Below the pieces are notes generated by a model that was given only the letters and a program-made list of their open reading frames with translations, was not told the origin of the DNA and ran no database searches. DNA of 64,000 nucleotides. It comes from VBOC01 sp964512655 (GTDB lineage: Bacteria; Bacteroidota; Ignavibacteria; UBA10030; SZUA-254). The DNA is taken from positions 124,001 to 188,000 of the forward strand of contig CAZEJT010000003.1 in NCBI GenBank assembly GCA_964512655.1, written 5' to 3'. Of the stretch, positions 25,536 through 33,107 are shown one piece after another (positions within the stretch are counted from its first letter, which is position 1; every line of letters begins with the position of its first letter). Made by a program: the position numbers and the translations under genes.

Positions 25536-26825
25536 TTAGAGCCGCACTTCCCAGTAGTACTGCTGCCGCAGCTGCTTGATCCATTTCTGATATTCCTGAT
25601 TCTGCTTGTACGATCCCGAAAGGTTTTCCACCTGGGTCCAATCGTCGCGCAGGTTCATGGAGTGTTCCGAAGTATGCCTCTTCAGATAGACGATCTGATA
25701 TCCCGACGTGGACCCGGTGGACACCTGGACCGGATCGCTGAGCTCGCCTTCTTTCATCCGGTGGATGAGATCCTGCAGCGACTTGTCGAACTGGGCGATC
25801 GGAAGATTTCCCAGCGCGCCGCCGAGGGGGCCCGACTCCTTGTCGTCGGAATACTTTTTCGCCAGCTCCGAAAAATCGGCGCCGTGCGCAATGCTGTCCT
25901 TGAGTCCGCTGAGGAACGCCTTCGTGGACTCCGCCGCCGAGCTGTCGATGCCGATTTTGAAGAGTATGTGCCGGGCGTGAACCGACTCCCCCCTTCGCTC
26001 GAGCAATTGTATGATATGAAATCCGCGCGACGTTTCCACGATGTCGGAGAGCGCGCTGTCTTTCAGCGCGAAGACGACTTCCTCAAATTCCTTCACGAAC
26101 TGCCCCCTCCGCCACGAACCGAGATCGCCCCCCGACGGAGCCGTGGCCGCATCCTTCGAATAGCGGCGGGCAAAATCGGCAAAGTCGGCCCCGGCCTTGA
26201 TCGAATCGAGAATGACCCGGGCTTTCGCCCTCACCTTCGCCCTGGCGGCTTCTCCCACCAGCGGAAGCTTGAAGATGTGATAGAGCTCTGCCGACTCGGG
26301 AACGGGGGGAAGGCTGTCTTTGAAGGTTGCATAAAAATCCTCAACCTCGCGGCGGGACGACTTGATGGAGCCGAACTTCGACTGCTGGAGGTACTGCACG
26401 AGGAGCCGCTTCCTGGTCTCGTCGCGGAACTCGCGCTTCATTTTCGAGATCGGCATGCCGTACAGCTCCTCGACCTTCTTCTCCGATCCCGCCTGCTGAA
26501 TGCGCTGGGCGACGAGCGCATCGAGCTGGGTCGTCACCTCGTCCTCCGTGACGGTGATGTTCGTGTCTTCGAGAGCGCTCGCGAGCATGAGCTTCTCGTT
26601 GATGAGGGCCTCGAGGACCTGCTGTTTCAAACCCGGGGTGCCGGGGTCGACGTGGTTATTGAATGCGTAGAACTCCGTTTGAGCGGTAAGGTCGGAGAGG
26701 AGGATCGGCTCCTTTCCCACAACTGCGACGATCCGGTCGATTGCCTGCTGCGACTCCTGCGCGTGGATCTCCGCGGCGAGGGCGCACCATATACAGAGGA
26801 AAGCGAGCGCTAAGGGAAAGCGCAT
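25536..26825 (-). CDS. SurA-like periplasmic peptidyl-prolyl isomerase
   Basis: 429 residues with a signal peptide (MRFPLALAFLCIWCALAAEIHAQ). The SurA N-terminal chaperone domain begins IDRIVAVVGKEPILLSDL. Two parvulin domains follow, each with the pattern 'DFA..YSKD.A...GGDLG...' (first: FADFARRYSKD; second: FSELAKKYSDD). The family folds outer-membrane proteins. An ATG ten codons upstream would overlap the previous gene; 26825 gives a clean signal peptide 4 bases after that gene. Third of three adjacent foldase-type genes. Confidence 0.9.
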   Translation of the reverse strand: MRFPLALAFLCIWCALAAEIHAQESQQAIDRIVAVVGKEPILLSDLTAQTEFYAFNNHVDPGTPGLKQQVLEALINEKLMLASALEDTNITVTEDEVTTQLDALVAQRIQQAGSEKKVEELYGMPISKMKREFRDETRKRLLVQYLQQSKFGSIKSSRREVEDFYATFKDSLPPVPESAELYHIFKLPLVGEAARAKVRAKARVILDSIKAGADFADFARRYSKDAATAPSGGDLGSWRRGQFVKEFEEVVFALKDSALSDIVETSRGFHIIQLLERRGESVHARHILFKIGIDSSAAESTKAFLSGLKDSIAHGADFSELAKKYSDDKESGPLGGALGNLPIAQFDKSLQDLIHRMKEGELSDPVQVSTGSTSGYQIVYLKRHTSEHSMNLRDDWTQVENLSGSYKQNQEYQKWIKQLRQQYYWEVRL

Positions 26826-26829
26826 CGAG

Positions 26830-27717
26830 TCAATCTTGAGTATGGGTCTGACCATGGGGCTGCGTATGAGCGCTGTCTGCGGTCCGATGTGGTTCCAACA
26901 TCAGTTCAACATCTGCGTTCTTCCGAAGGTTTCCGAGGAGCTCGTCGTACTTCCGGCGGTGCATCTCGATCAAAAGCCGCTGCCTCACTTCGGGCCGGGC
27001 GAGATCGATTGCCGCGGGAGCGCCCTGCTGAAGGCGCGCCAGGCACTGAAGCACGAAATATCCTCCGGGAGTTTTGACGGGAAACGACACCTCATTCACC
27101 GAGAGGGCGGATGCGACTTTCCACAGTTCGGGGGGAAACAGGGTCTGGGAGGTGTAGTACTGGCCGCTTGATGTCGAGAGGATGCTCGATGCGGCCGTCG
27201 AATCGCGCAGGAGCTTCTCGACGGCGCTCTGCCACTGCGATCCCTGCGCCACTGCCGCCTGGAAGGCGTTCGCACGGTCGCGGTTATTCAGCGCGACCAG
27301 GTTCAGCCTGAGCGTGTTTTCATGCACCTGGAATTCCGCTTCGTGGCGGCCGAAGTAGTCCCTCACAGCCTCGGGGGTCAGGTCGGAGGTGTCCGCGTAG
27401 ACGTACCGGTCGAGGAATGTCTGGCTTGCCAGCTGGCGCCGCACGTCCTCGAGCTGGCGCTTGAACTCGCCCGAACTTTCGATCCCCCTCCGCTTCGCCT
27501 CCTGGTACAGAAGTTCCGTGTTCACCCAGTAGGAGACGTAATCGCTGAGGGCGTACTCAAGCGCGGTGCGGGTGGTATCGATGTGGGCTCTGGCGTCTTC
27601 CAGAGTCAGTTCGGCGTCACCGACACGGGCGATGACCCGGTCCGGCGATTGCCGCCGGCAGGAAGCTGACAGTGCGGCGAGGAGTGCAATCGTGCAGAGA
27701 ACGAGGATGCATCTCAC
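26830..27717 (-). CDS. SurA/PrsA-like lipoprotein with degenerate parvulin domain
   Basis: 295 residues. Start is GTG at 27717, overlapping the TGA of the previous gene (GTGA). The signal peptide ends ALSASC, a plausible lipobox. The body starts DRVIARVGDAELTLEDA, the usual SurA/PrsA N-domain opening. It continues with long helices and a parvulin-like segment in which the 'GGDLG' motif is replaced (TSSGQYY...LFPPELWKVASALSVNEVSFPV). It probably acts as a chaperone with little or no isomerase activity. It lies between two clear PPIase genes, so the three are likely a set of outer-membrane assembly factors. Confidence 0.75.
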   Translation of the reverse strand: MRCILVLCTIALLAALSASCRRQSPDRVIARVGDAELTLEDARAHIDTTRTALEYALSDYVSYWVNTELLYQEAKRRGIESSGEFKRQLEDVRRQLASQTFLDRYVYADTSDLTPEAVRDYFGRHEAEFQVHENTLRLNLVALNNRDRANAFQAAVAQGSQWQSAVEKLLRDSTAASSILSTSSGQYYTSQTLFPPELWKVASALSVNEVSFPVKTPGGYFVLQCLARLQQGAPAAIDLARPEVRQRLLIEMHRRKYDELLGNLRKNADVELMLEPHRTADSAHTQPHGQTHTQD

Positions 27718-29744
27718 CGTGATCGTGAGACCTGCGGTGAGGAGAAGGCGTTCTTGAGGAGCGCCTTGTTCTGTTTCACCACATACTTCTGTCTGATGCG
27801 GTCGATCCACTCCTTCTCAAGCATTTTCGATTCGTGTTCCTGGTATGCGTTCGAGACTTCGGCTCCGGCCTCTTCGAAGGTTTTCTGACGCGGAGGATCT
27901 TTTGCAACCAGCTTTATGATCGCGTAGGATCCGCTCTCGAGCTCGAACGGCTCGGAGAATTCGCCGACCTTCAGGGTAACGGCTTTCCTGGAAACCTCGT
28001 CCGTATCTGCGTTGATGAACCCCTTGTCTCCCGATTTTTCTTTCAACTCCGGATCCTCGTTCCACTCTTTGGCGATCCTCGTGAAGTCGGCCCCGTGCTT
28101 TAGCGAGTCGTAGACCACGAGAGCGGTCGTATCGGCCTCGAGGTAAATCTCGCTTACCCTGAGCCGTTCCGGATACATGAACTTCTCTCTGTTCTGAGAG
28201 AAGAACTGCTTGAGCGAGGAGTCGCTCACGCTTGTTTTGTTCCACACTTCCATCTGTTCAAGCCTGTAGAGGATAATGCCGTCGGTGTACTCGCTCATGA
28301 GCGAGGCAAATTCGGGATACTTCCGCTCAAGGCCTTCGGACCTTCGCTCGAAGAGAAACGCGTCGGCGATGCGGTCGATATGAGGCTTGAGGTCGCCTGC
28401 CCTGAGCGAGGCGCTGCGGTATTCCTGCTTATTCCGGAGAATGGAGATGACCGTGTCGATCGACACCGGTTGTCCGCCGATTGTCATGAGCGCGGAGGAG
28501 CGGATATTGGAAGGGATCGACTGGTCCCAGGCCGAATCGTCGGTCGTCTTCGTCGAATCGACGTGCGAGAGGAATGCCCTGAACGCATCCTCGTGAAAAG
28601 CATACCCGAACTGCTTCTTCATCGAATCGACGTACACGGAGTAGTCGTCGTTGTATCGCATCTGTTGATACGTCTTCTTCAGTTCGGGCTCCATCGCCGC
28701 ATACGGCGGAAGCGATTTGACACTGTCGCACCTGATGATATGAAATCCGAACGGGGTCCTGATAATGCCCGATATCTGTCCGGGCTTCATGCCGAACGCC
28801 GTAATGTCGAACGGGAGCACCCACCGCGCCCGCTCGAACCATCCGAGATCGCCCCCCGAGCCTGCGCTGCCGCCGTCCTCTGTCAGCTTGCCGGCCAGCT
28901 CCGCGAAGTCCCGTCCCTTTTTGAGACTGTCCTGGATGGCCGTGATGCGCGCGTGCGCGCCGGCGACATCCGCGGAATCGGGGTTATTGTTGTTCTGGAA
29001 CCTGGCCATGATATGCCGGACTTTCATGACCCTCGTGGGTTCGATCTCGAGTACCTTGATGATGTGATATCCGAACGGGGTGCGGACCGGCCGGGGGCTG
29101 ATCTCCCCTTTTTTCAGGGCGTATACTCCATCCTCAAAGGAGCCGGTGACCTTTCCGCCGGTGAGAAAGTAGAGGTCGCCGTGGGTCGTGGCGTTCCCGG
29201 GAGCTTCGGAGTACTTGATCGCAAGGCTGTCGAAGTTCTCTCCCACTTTGGCGCGCTTGATGAGATCCGCCGCCTTCGTGTAGAGGCGGAGGGTGTCCTC
29301 CGGGCCCGCGTCGGGCTTCATCGATAGAAGGATGTGCTGGACGTGGATCTGGTTCTGGCGGCGCTCGTACAACTGCTGGATGCCCGGAGTAGTTATTTCC
29401 TTCTCGATGAGATAGGTGGAGGCGAGTGTCGCACGGTATTCCCTGAGCTCCTTCATGATCTCCGGATCCTGGAGAAGGTTCCGGTCGTAGGCGTCCTGAA
29501 GCTTCAGCTTGTAGTTCGTCAGCAGGTCGAGGAAGCGTTCCCGCTCTTCCGCGGTGCTCTGGCGTGCCACATCGATCCCCGCGCTGTTCCGCAGGTAGAA
29601 GGATTCATAATCACGCATCGTGACTTTGCTCTTGCCAACCTCCAGGACCACCTGGTCATCGTACTTGGGAGCACAGCTCTGAAGAAAGCCGAGCGCCAGG
29701 ATTGCATAGGGAAGCGCCGTCAGCTTCCCGGGATTCAACTTCAT
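27714..29744 (-). CDS. two-parvulin peptidyl-prolyl isomerase lipoprotein (PrsA/SurA-like)
   Basis: 676 residues. The lipoprotein signal ends FLQSCAPKYDD. The chaperone N-domain (VVLEVGKSKVTMRDYESFYL) is followed by two good parvulin domains. The first is QIHVQHILLSMK...GDLYFLTGGKV...PFGYHIIKV and the second MKVRHIMARF...GGDLGWFERA...PFGFHIIRC. A third, divergent one lies near the C-terminus (RVSEIYLEAD...GDKGFINAD). AAAGGA stands before ATG 29744. First gene of the seven-gene operon read from the promoter at 29803-29831, so envelope-protein folding heads the unit. Confidence 0.9.
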   Translation of the reverse strand: MKLNPGKLTALPYAILALGFLQSCAPKYDDQVVLEVGKSKVTMRDYESFYLRNSAGIDVARQSTAEERERFLDLLTNYKLKLQDAYDRNLLQDPEIMKELREYRATLASTYLIEKEITTPGIQQLYERRQNQIHVQHILLSMKPDAGPEDTLRLYTKAADLIKRAKVGENFDSLAIKYSEAPGNATTHGDLYFLTGGKVTGSFEDGVYALKKGEISPRPVRTPFGYHIIKVLEIEPTRVMKVRHIMARFQNNNNPDSADVAGAHARITAIQDSLKKGRDFAELAGKLTEDGGSAGSGGDLGWFERARWVLPFDITAFGMKPGQISGIIRTPFGFHIIRCDSVKSLPPYAAMEPELKKTYQQMRYNDDYSVYVDSMKKQFGYAFHEDAFRAFLSHVDSTKTTDDSAWDQSIPSNIRSSALMTIGGQPVSIDTVISILRNKQEYRSASLRAGDLKPHIDRIADAFLFERRSEGLERKYPEFASLMSEYTDGIILYRLEQMEVWNKTSVSDSSLKQFFSQNREKFMYPERLRVSEIYLEADTTALVVYDSLKHGADFTRIAKEWNEDPELKEKSGDKGFINADTDEVSRKAVTLKVGEFSEPFELESGSYAIIKLVAKDPPRQKTFEEAGAEVSNAYQEHESKMLEKEWIDRIRQKYVVKQNKALLKNAFSSPQVSRSR

Positions 29745-29802
29745 CGAACAGATCCTTTCGTTTGCGGTTACAACGGTTGGATATGGGGGCGAACGAATTA
29801 GA

Positions 29803-29831
29803 AGTATACTGAAAAGTCGGGAAAGATTCAA
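29803..29831 (-). promoter_or_regulatory. sigma-70-type promoter of the foldase-MoxR-xfp operon
   Basis: On the minus strand TTGAAT, 17 bases, TATACT, ending about 58 bases before ATG 29744. No other promoter-sized gap exists until 17884, so it probably serves all seven genes. It is back to back with the menaquinone promoter, 16 bases away. Confidence 0.7.
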
Positions 29832-29847
29832 GGATTTTTGCGTATTC

Positions 29848-29876
29848 TTGCTTCAGAATCGATAATTCCATATATT
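29848..29876 (+). promoter_or_regulatory. sigma-70-type promoter of the menaquinone operon
   Basis: TTGCTT, 17 bases, TATATT, ending 23 bases before ATG 29900. The leader would be only about 16 bases, leaving no room for a riboswitch or attenuator. Confidence 0.7.
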
Positions 29877-29899
29877 TTCGAGGCCTTTCCCACACCCGG

Positions 29900-30748
29900 A
29901 TGTCCATCTTCCAGACGAACAGATACCTGAGTTTCGTGAAGATCGAACACACCCTCTTCACGCTTCCGTTGATCTACAGCGGCCTTGCTTTGGGAGTGCA
30001 CGAATTTCCTTCCGTAAGGATCCTGCTCCTCGTGCTCCTGAGCGCCGTGGGCGCACGGACGGCCGCCTTCGCTCTGAACCGCATCATCGACCGCAACATC
30101 GACGGACGAAACCCCCGCACCATGATCCGCGAGCTCCCCAGCGGCAAGATGACGCTCGGCGAGGCGGTCGGGGTGCTCGTCGCCGGGATAACGGTCTATC
30201 TCGTTTCTGCCGCCGCTATTTCAACGTTTTGCCTCCTTCTTTCCCCGATCCCGCTTCTTATCTTCTCGATGTACCCATACATGAAGCGGTTCACCGCGCT
30301 CTCGCATTTCGGAGTGGGCCTCGGAATGGCAATGGCGCCGCTCGGAGGCTGGTTTGCGGCGTCGCCGTCGTTCGAGAATATCCTTCCCGCAATACTTCTC
30401 TGTCTCTTTACCGTCTTCTGGGGAGCGGGGTTCGACATCATCTATGCGACGCTCGACGAGGAGTTTGACCGGCGCGAACGTCTCTACTCCCTGGTTTCCC
30501 GTTACGGGAAGGCGCGGGCGCTCTTCATCTCTTCCGCGCTGCATGCGGCGGCATTCACCTGCCTTGCGTTCCTGTTCTTCACCACGATCCGGACGTGGTA
30601 CGCGGTCCCCTTCCTTCTCCTTACCGGCATTCTCCTCTGGCTTCAGCAGTACAAATCTTCAAACGTCGAGCTCGCATTCTTCAAGATTAACGCCGGCCTC
30701 GGATTCCTCGTCTTCGCGATGATCGTCACCGGAGCCGCTGCCCGGTGA
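29900..30748 (+). CDS. mqnP: UbiA-family prenyltransferase, menaquinone (futalosine) pathway
   Basis: 282 residues, polytopic. The first Asp-rich motif is N60-R-I-I-D64-R-N-I-D68, the second DIIYATLDEEFD, both needed to bind prenyl-diphosphate with Mg. Eight or nine hydrophobic helices are visible. In the futalosine route MqnP prenylates the 6-naphthoate intermediate; the neighbours (ubiX, ubiD, mqnE-A, mqnC) make this assignment preferable to 4-hydroxybenzoate prenyltransferase. First gene of the operon, with its TGA overlapped by the GTG of ubiX. Confidence 0.9.
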   Translation: MSIFQTNRYLSFVKIEHTLFTLPLIYSGLALGVHEFPSVRILLLVLLSAVGARTAAFALNRIIDRNIDGRNPRTMIRELPSGKMTLGEAVGVLVAGITVYLVSAAAISTFCLLLSPIPLLIFSMYPYMKRFTALSHFGVGLGMAMAPLGGWFAASPSFENILPAILLCLFTVFWGAGFDIIYATLDEEFDRRERLYSLVSRYGKARALFISSALHAAAFTCLAFLFFTTIRTWYAVPFLLLTGILLWLQQYKSSNVELAFFKINAGLGFLVFAMIVTGAAAR

Positions 30749-31296
30749 GAATCGTCATCGGGATAACCGGCTCATCCGGGGCGGTGTACGCCCTCGACTT
30801 CCTGAAACAGTGCCCACAGGATAAATTCCTGATTGTGAGCAAGTGGGGAAAAGCCCTCCTGAAGGACGAGCTCAATATGTCCGAGAAGGACCTTCAGCCC
30901 TATGTGAAGCGGCAGTTTGCAAACGACGATCTGACGGCCCCTCTTGCGTCTGGATCCAACAGCTTTGATGCCTACGTCATACTTCCGTGCTCGACATCCA
31001 CGCTCGGCAAGGTGGCGTCTGGTATCGGCGACACGCTGATCACCCGCACCGCGCAGGTGGCGCTGAAGGAGCGGTACCGCCTGATCCTCTGCATCCGCGA
31101 AACGCCCCTCTCGGCAATAGCCCTCGAGCAGAGCACGAGACTTTCTCACGCCGGCGCCATCATCATGCCCATCTCTCCCCCGTTGTACTTCGTGCCGAAA
31201 ACCGTGGAAGAGTATGTGCGGGGCTTCACCGACAAACTGCTCGGCGTCCTCGGCCTGCGCGACACCCCCGGTTGGCGGGCGGGAGAGCTGGAGTAG
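30745..31296 (+). CDS. ubiX: UbiX-type flavin prenyltransferase
   Basis: 183 residues, GTG start in a GTGA overlap. The flavin-binding N-terminus is IVIGITGSSGAVYALDFL. ILPCSTSTLGKVASGIGDTLITRTAQVALKE and the C-terminal MPISPPLYFVPKTVEE are full UbiX signatures. It prenylates FMN to make the cofactor (prFMN) of the UbiD-type decarboxylase encoded next; the two genes touch. In the futalosine context it corresponds to the MqnM function. Confidence 0.93.
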   Translation: MRIVIGITGSSGAVYALDFLKQCPQDKFLIVSKWGKALLKDELNMSEKDLQPYVKRQFANDDLTAPLASGSNSFDAYVILPCSTSTLGKVASGIGDTLITRTAQVALKERYRLILCIRETPLSAIALEQSTRLSHAGAIIMPISPPLYFVPKTVEEYVRGFTDKLLGVLGLRDTPGWRAGELE

Positions 31297-33107
31297 TGCC
31301 GCGAGATTTCCGCGGGTATCTCTCGGAGCTCGCGTCGGCGGGCGAACTCCACCGTACCCAAGTCGAGATCGATCCCGTCCTTGAGCTTACCGAGGTCTCG
31401 GTGCGTGCCCTCAGAGAAGGCAAGCCGGCCCTCCTCGTCGCGCATCCCACAGGTTCCGCATTTCCCCTTGTCGTGAACCATTTTGCAAGCTCCAAACGGA
31501 TCGAGCTTGCGCTCGGCGCTCACCCCGACAGGATCGGCGAAGAACTGATCCGGTTCCTCGACAAGGCGTTTCCTCCCTCACTCGACAAACTCCTCGGAAA
31601 CAGAAAAATGCTTCGCCGCCTCCTCCATGCCAGGCCGAAGAGGGTATCCTCGGGCCCCGCCCAGGAGGTTGGTGCGCCTCCCGATCTTAGCCGCCTGCCA
31701 ATTCAGGTCTGCTGGCCGGACGACGGAGGACACTTCATCACATACGGCCAGGTGATTACCGTCGATCCGCGCGACGGACGCCGGAATATTGGGATCTACC
31801 GGATGCACGTGTACGACGGGGCTGCAACCGGCATGCACTGGCAGATCCAGAAGGGCGGCGGTTTTCACTACTTCCAGTCGGAGAAGCTGGGTAAGGACCT
31901 CGAGCTTGCTGTCGCGCTCGGCACAGACCCCGCGCTTCTGATCGCGACAGTCGCCGCTCTTCCCGAGGGGCTCGATGAGGCGATGTTCGCGGGTTTTCTC
32001 CGGAACAGCAGGATTGAGTTTGCGCGGGGAAAGACGATCTCTCTCGATGTCCCCGCCTCCGCCGAATTTATTCTTGAAGGAACAGTTCCCGTCCGCGAGC
32101 GTCGCATGGAGGGGCCGTTCGGCGACCATTTCGGCCACTACTCGGCGGCGGCGGAGTTTCCCGTGTTTCACGTCAGGGCCATCACCCACAGGCGGAATCC
32201 GATCTATCCGGCAATCGTGGTCGGGAAGCCGCCCATGGAGGACAAGTTTCTTGGAGACGCCACGCAGCAGATCCTCGGTCCGCTTGTGAAGCTGATTCAC
32301 AAAGAGGTACAGGGAATCTGGGCGTACTATGAAGCGGGTTTCCATAATCTCCTCATCGTTTCCATCGAGGAGCGTTTCCACAAGGAGGCGATGAAGGCAG
32401 CCCTGGGGATCATGGGAACCGATCAGTTATCGCTCACGAAGTGCATCATCGCCGTCCGCTCGGGAATCGACGTGCGCGACTGGCGGGCGGTGCTGCGGGA
32501 AGTGAGGGAGAATTTCAATCCGCATTACGACTTCATCATGATACCGAAAGTCCCCCTCGACACGCTCGACTTCACCAGCTACAAGATGAATCTTGGAAGC
32601 AAGATGATCATCGACGCGACGGGGAAGGAGGGCCGTGGAATCCGAACGGGCGGCGGGTCCAATGCCCCTGAAGAGTCCGCGCCTCCGGACGCGTGGCATC
32701 ACCCCGCCGAGGCGGGCGCCGCAGCGAAAGCTGCCGACCCGCGCATCCTCGACTCGAATCTTATCGAAGAAACCCTCCTTCTTGTGAAAGTCTCTTCGGG
32801 AGGGAGGGAAATAGTGGAAAAACTTGTGAAGGACCCGCGGATGCAATCCGTTCCCATTCTCGCCGCGGTCAGCGATGACGTGGACATTTATAATCAGGAG
32901 AGTTATATTTGGGGGGTCTTTACGCGGTTCGATTGCGAGCGGGACGTTGTTTTTGCGCAAAGCTCGCTTCTTGGGATCTCTCCAATCTATAAAGGAGTCA
33001 TGGGGATCGACGCAACCTGGAAGCCCGGATACCCGCGCCCCCTCGCGATGCGGGAGGACGTCGTGAAACGCGTCGACGAGAAGTGGGGGAAGATCTGGGC
33101 GCGATGA
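31296..33107 (+). CDS. ubiD: UbiD-family prFMN-dependent decarboxylase (menaquinone pathway, MqnL type)
   Basis: 603 residues. The start is GTG at 31296, whose G is the last base of the ubiX stop. UbiD features: CWPDDGGHFITYGQVIT, GIYRMHVYDGAATGMHWQ.QKGG, and the active-site block FILEGTVPVRERRMEGPFGDHFGHYS with the Glu-Arg-Glu machinery. It should decarboxylate the prenylated naphthoate after MqnP. The protein is longer than the common 480-500-residue UbiD, but within the range of naphthoate-type relatives. Its TGA overlaps the ATG of the next gene. Confidence 0.9.
   Translation: MPRDFRGYLSELASAGELHRTQVEIDPVLELTEVSVRALREGKPALLVAHPTGSAFPLVVNHFASSKRIELALGAHPDRIGEELIRFLDKAFPPSLDKLLGNRKMLRRLLHARPKRVSSGPAQEVGAPPDLSRLPIQVCWPDDGGHFITYGQVITVDPRDGRRNIGIYRMHVYDGAATGMHWQIQKGGGFHYFQSEKLGKDLELAVALGTDPALLIATVAALPEGLDEAMFAGFLRNSRIEFARGKTISLDVPASAEFILEGTVPVRERRMEGPFGDHFGHYSAAAEFPVFHVRAITHRRNPIYPAIVVGKPPMEDKFLGDATQQILGPLVKLIHKEVQGIWAYYEAGFHNLLIVSIEERFHKEAMKAALGIMGTDQLSLTKCIIAVRSGIDVRDWRAVLREVRENFNPHYDFIMIPKVPLDTLDFTSYKMNLGSKMIIDATGKEGRGIRTGGGSNAPEESAPPDAWHHPAEAGAAAKAADPRILDSNLIEETLLLVKVSSGGREIVEKLVKDPRMQSVPILAAVSDDVDIYNQESYIWGVFTRFDCERDVVFAQSSLLGISPIYKGVMGIDATWKPGYPRPLAMREDVVKRVDEKWGKIWAR

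Noticed and set aside
25122..26813. 563-codon plus-strand open frame opposite moxR and the SurA-like gene
   Set aside because: Both minus-strand genes are complete and well conserved; the plus frame crosses their border without any domain.
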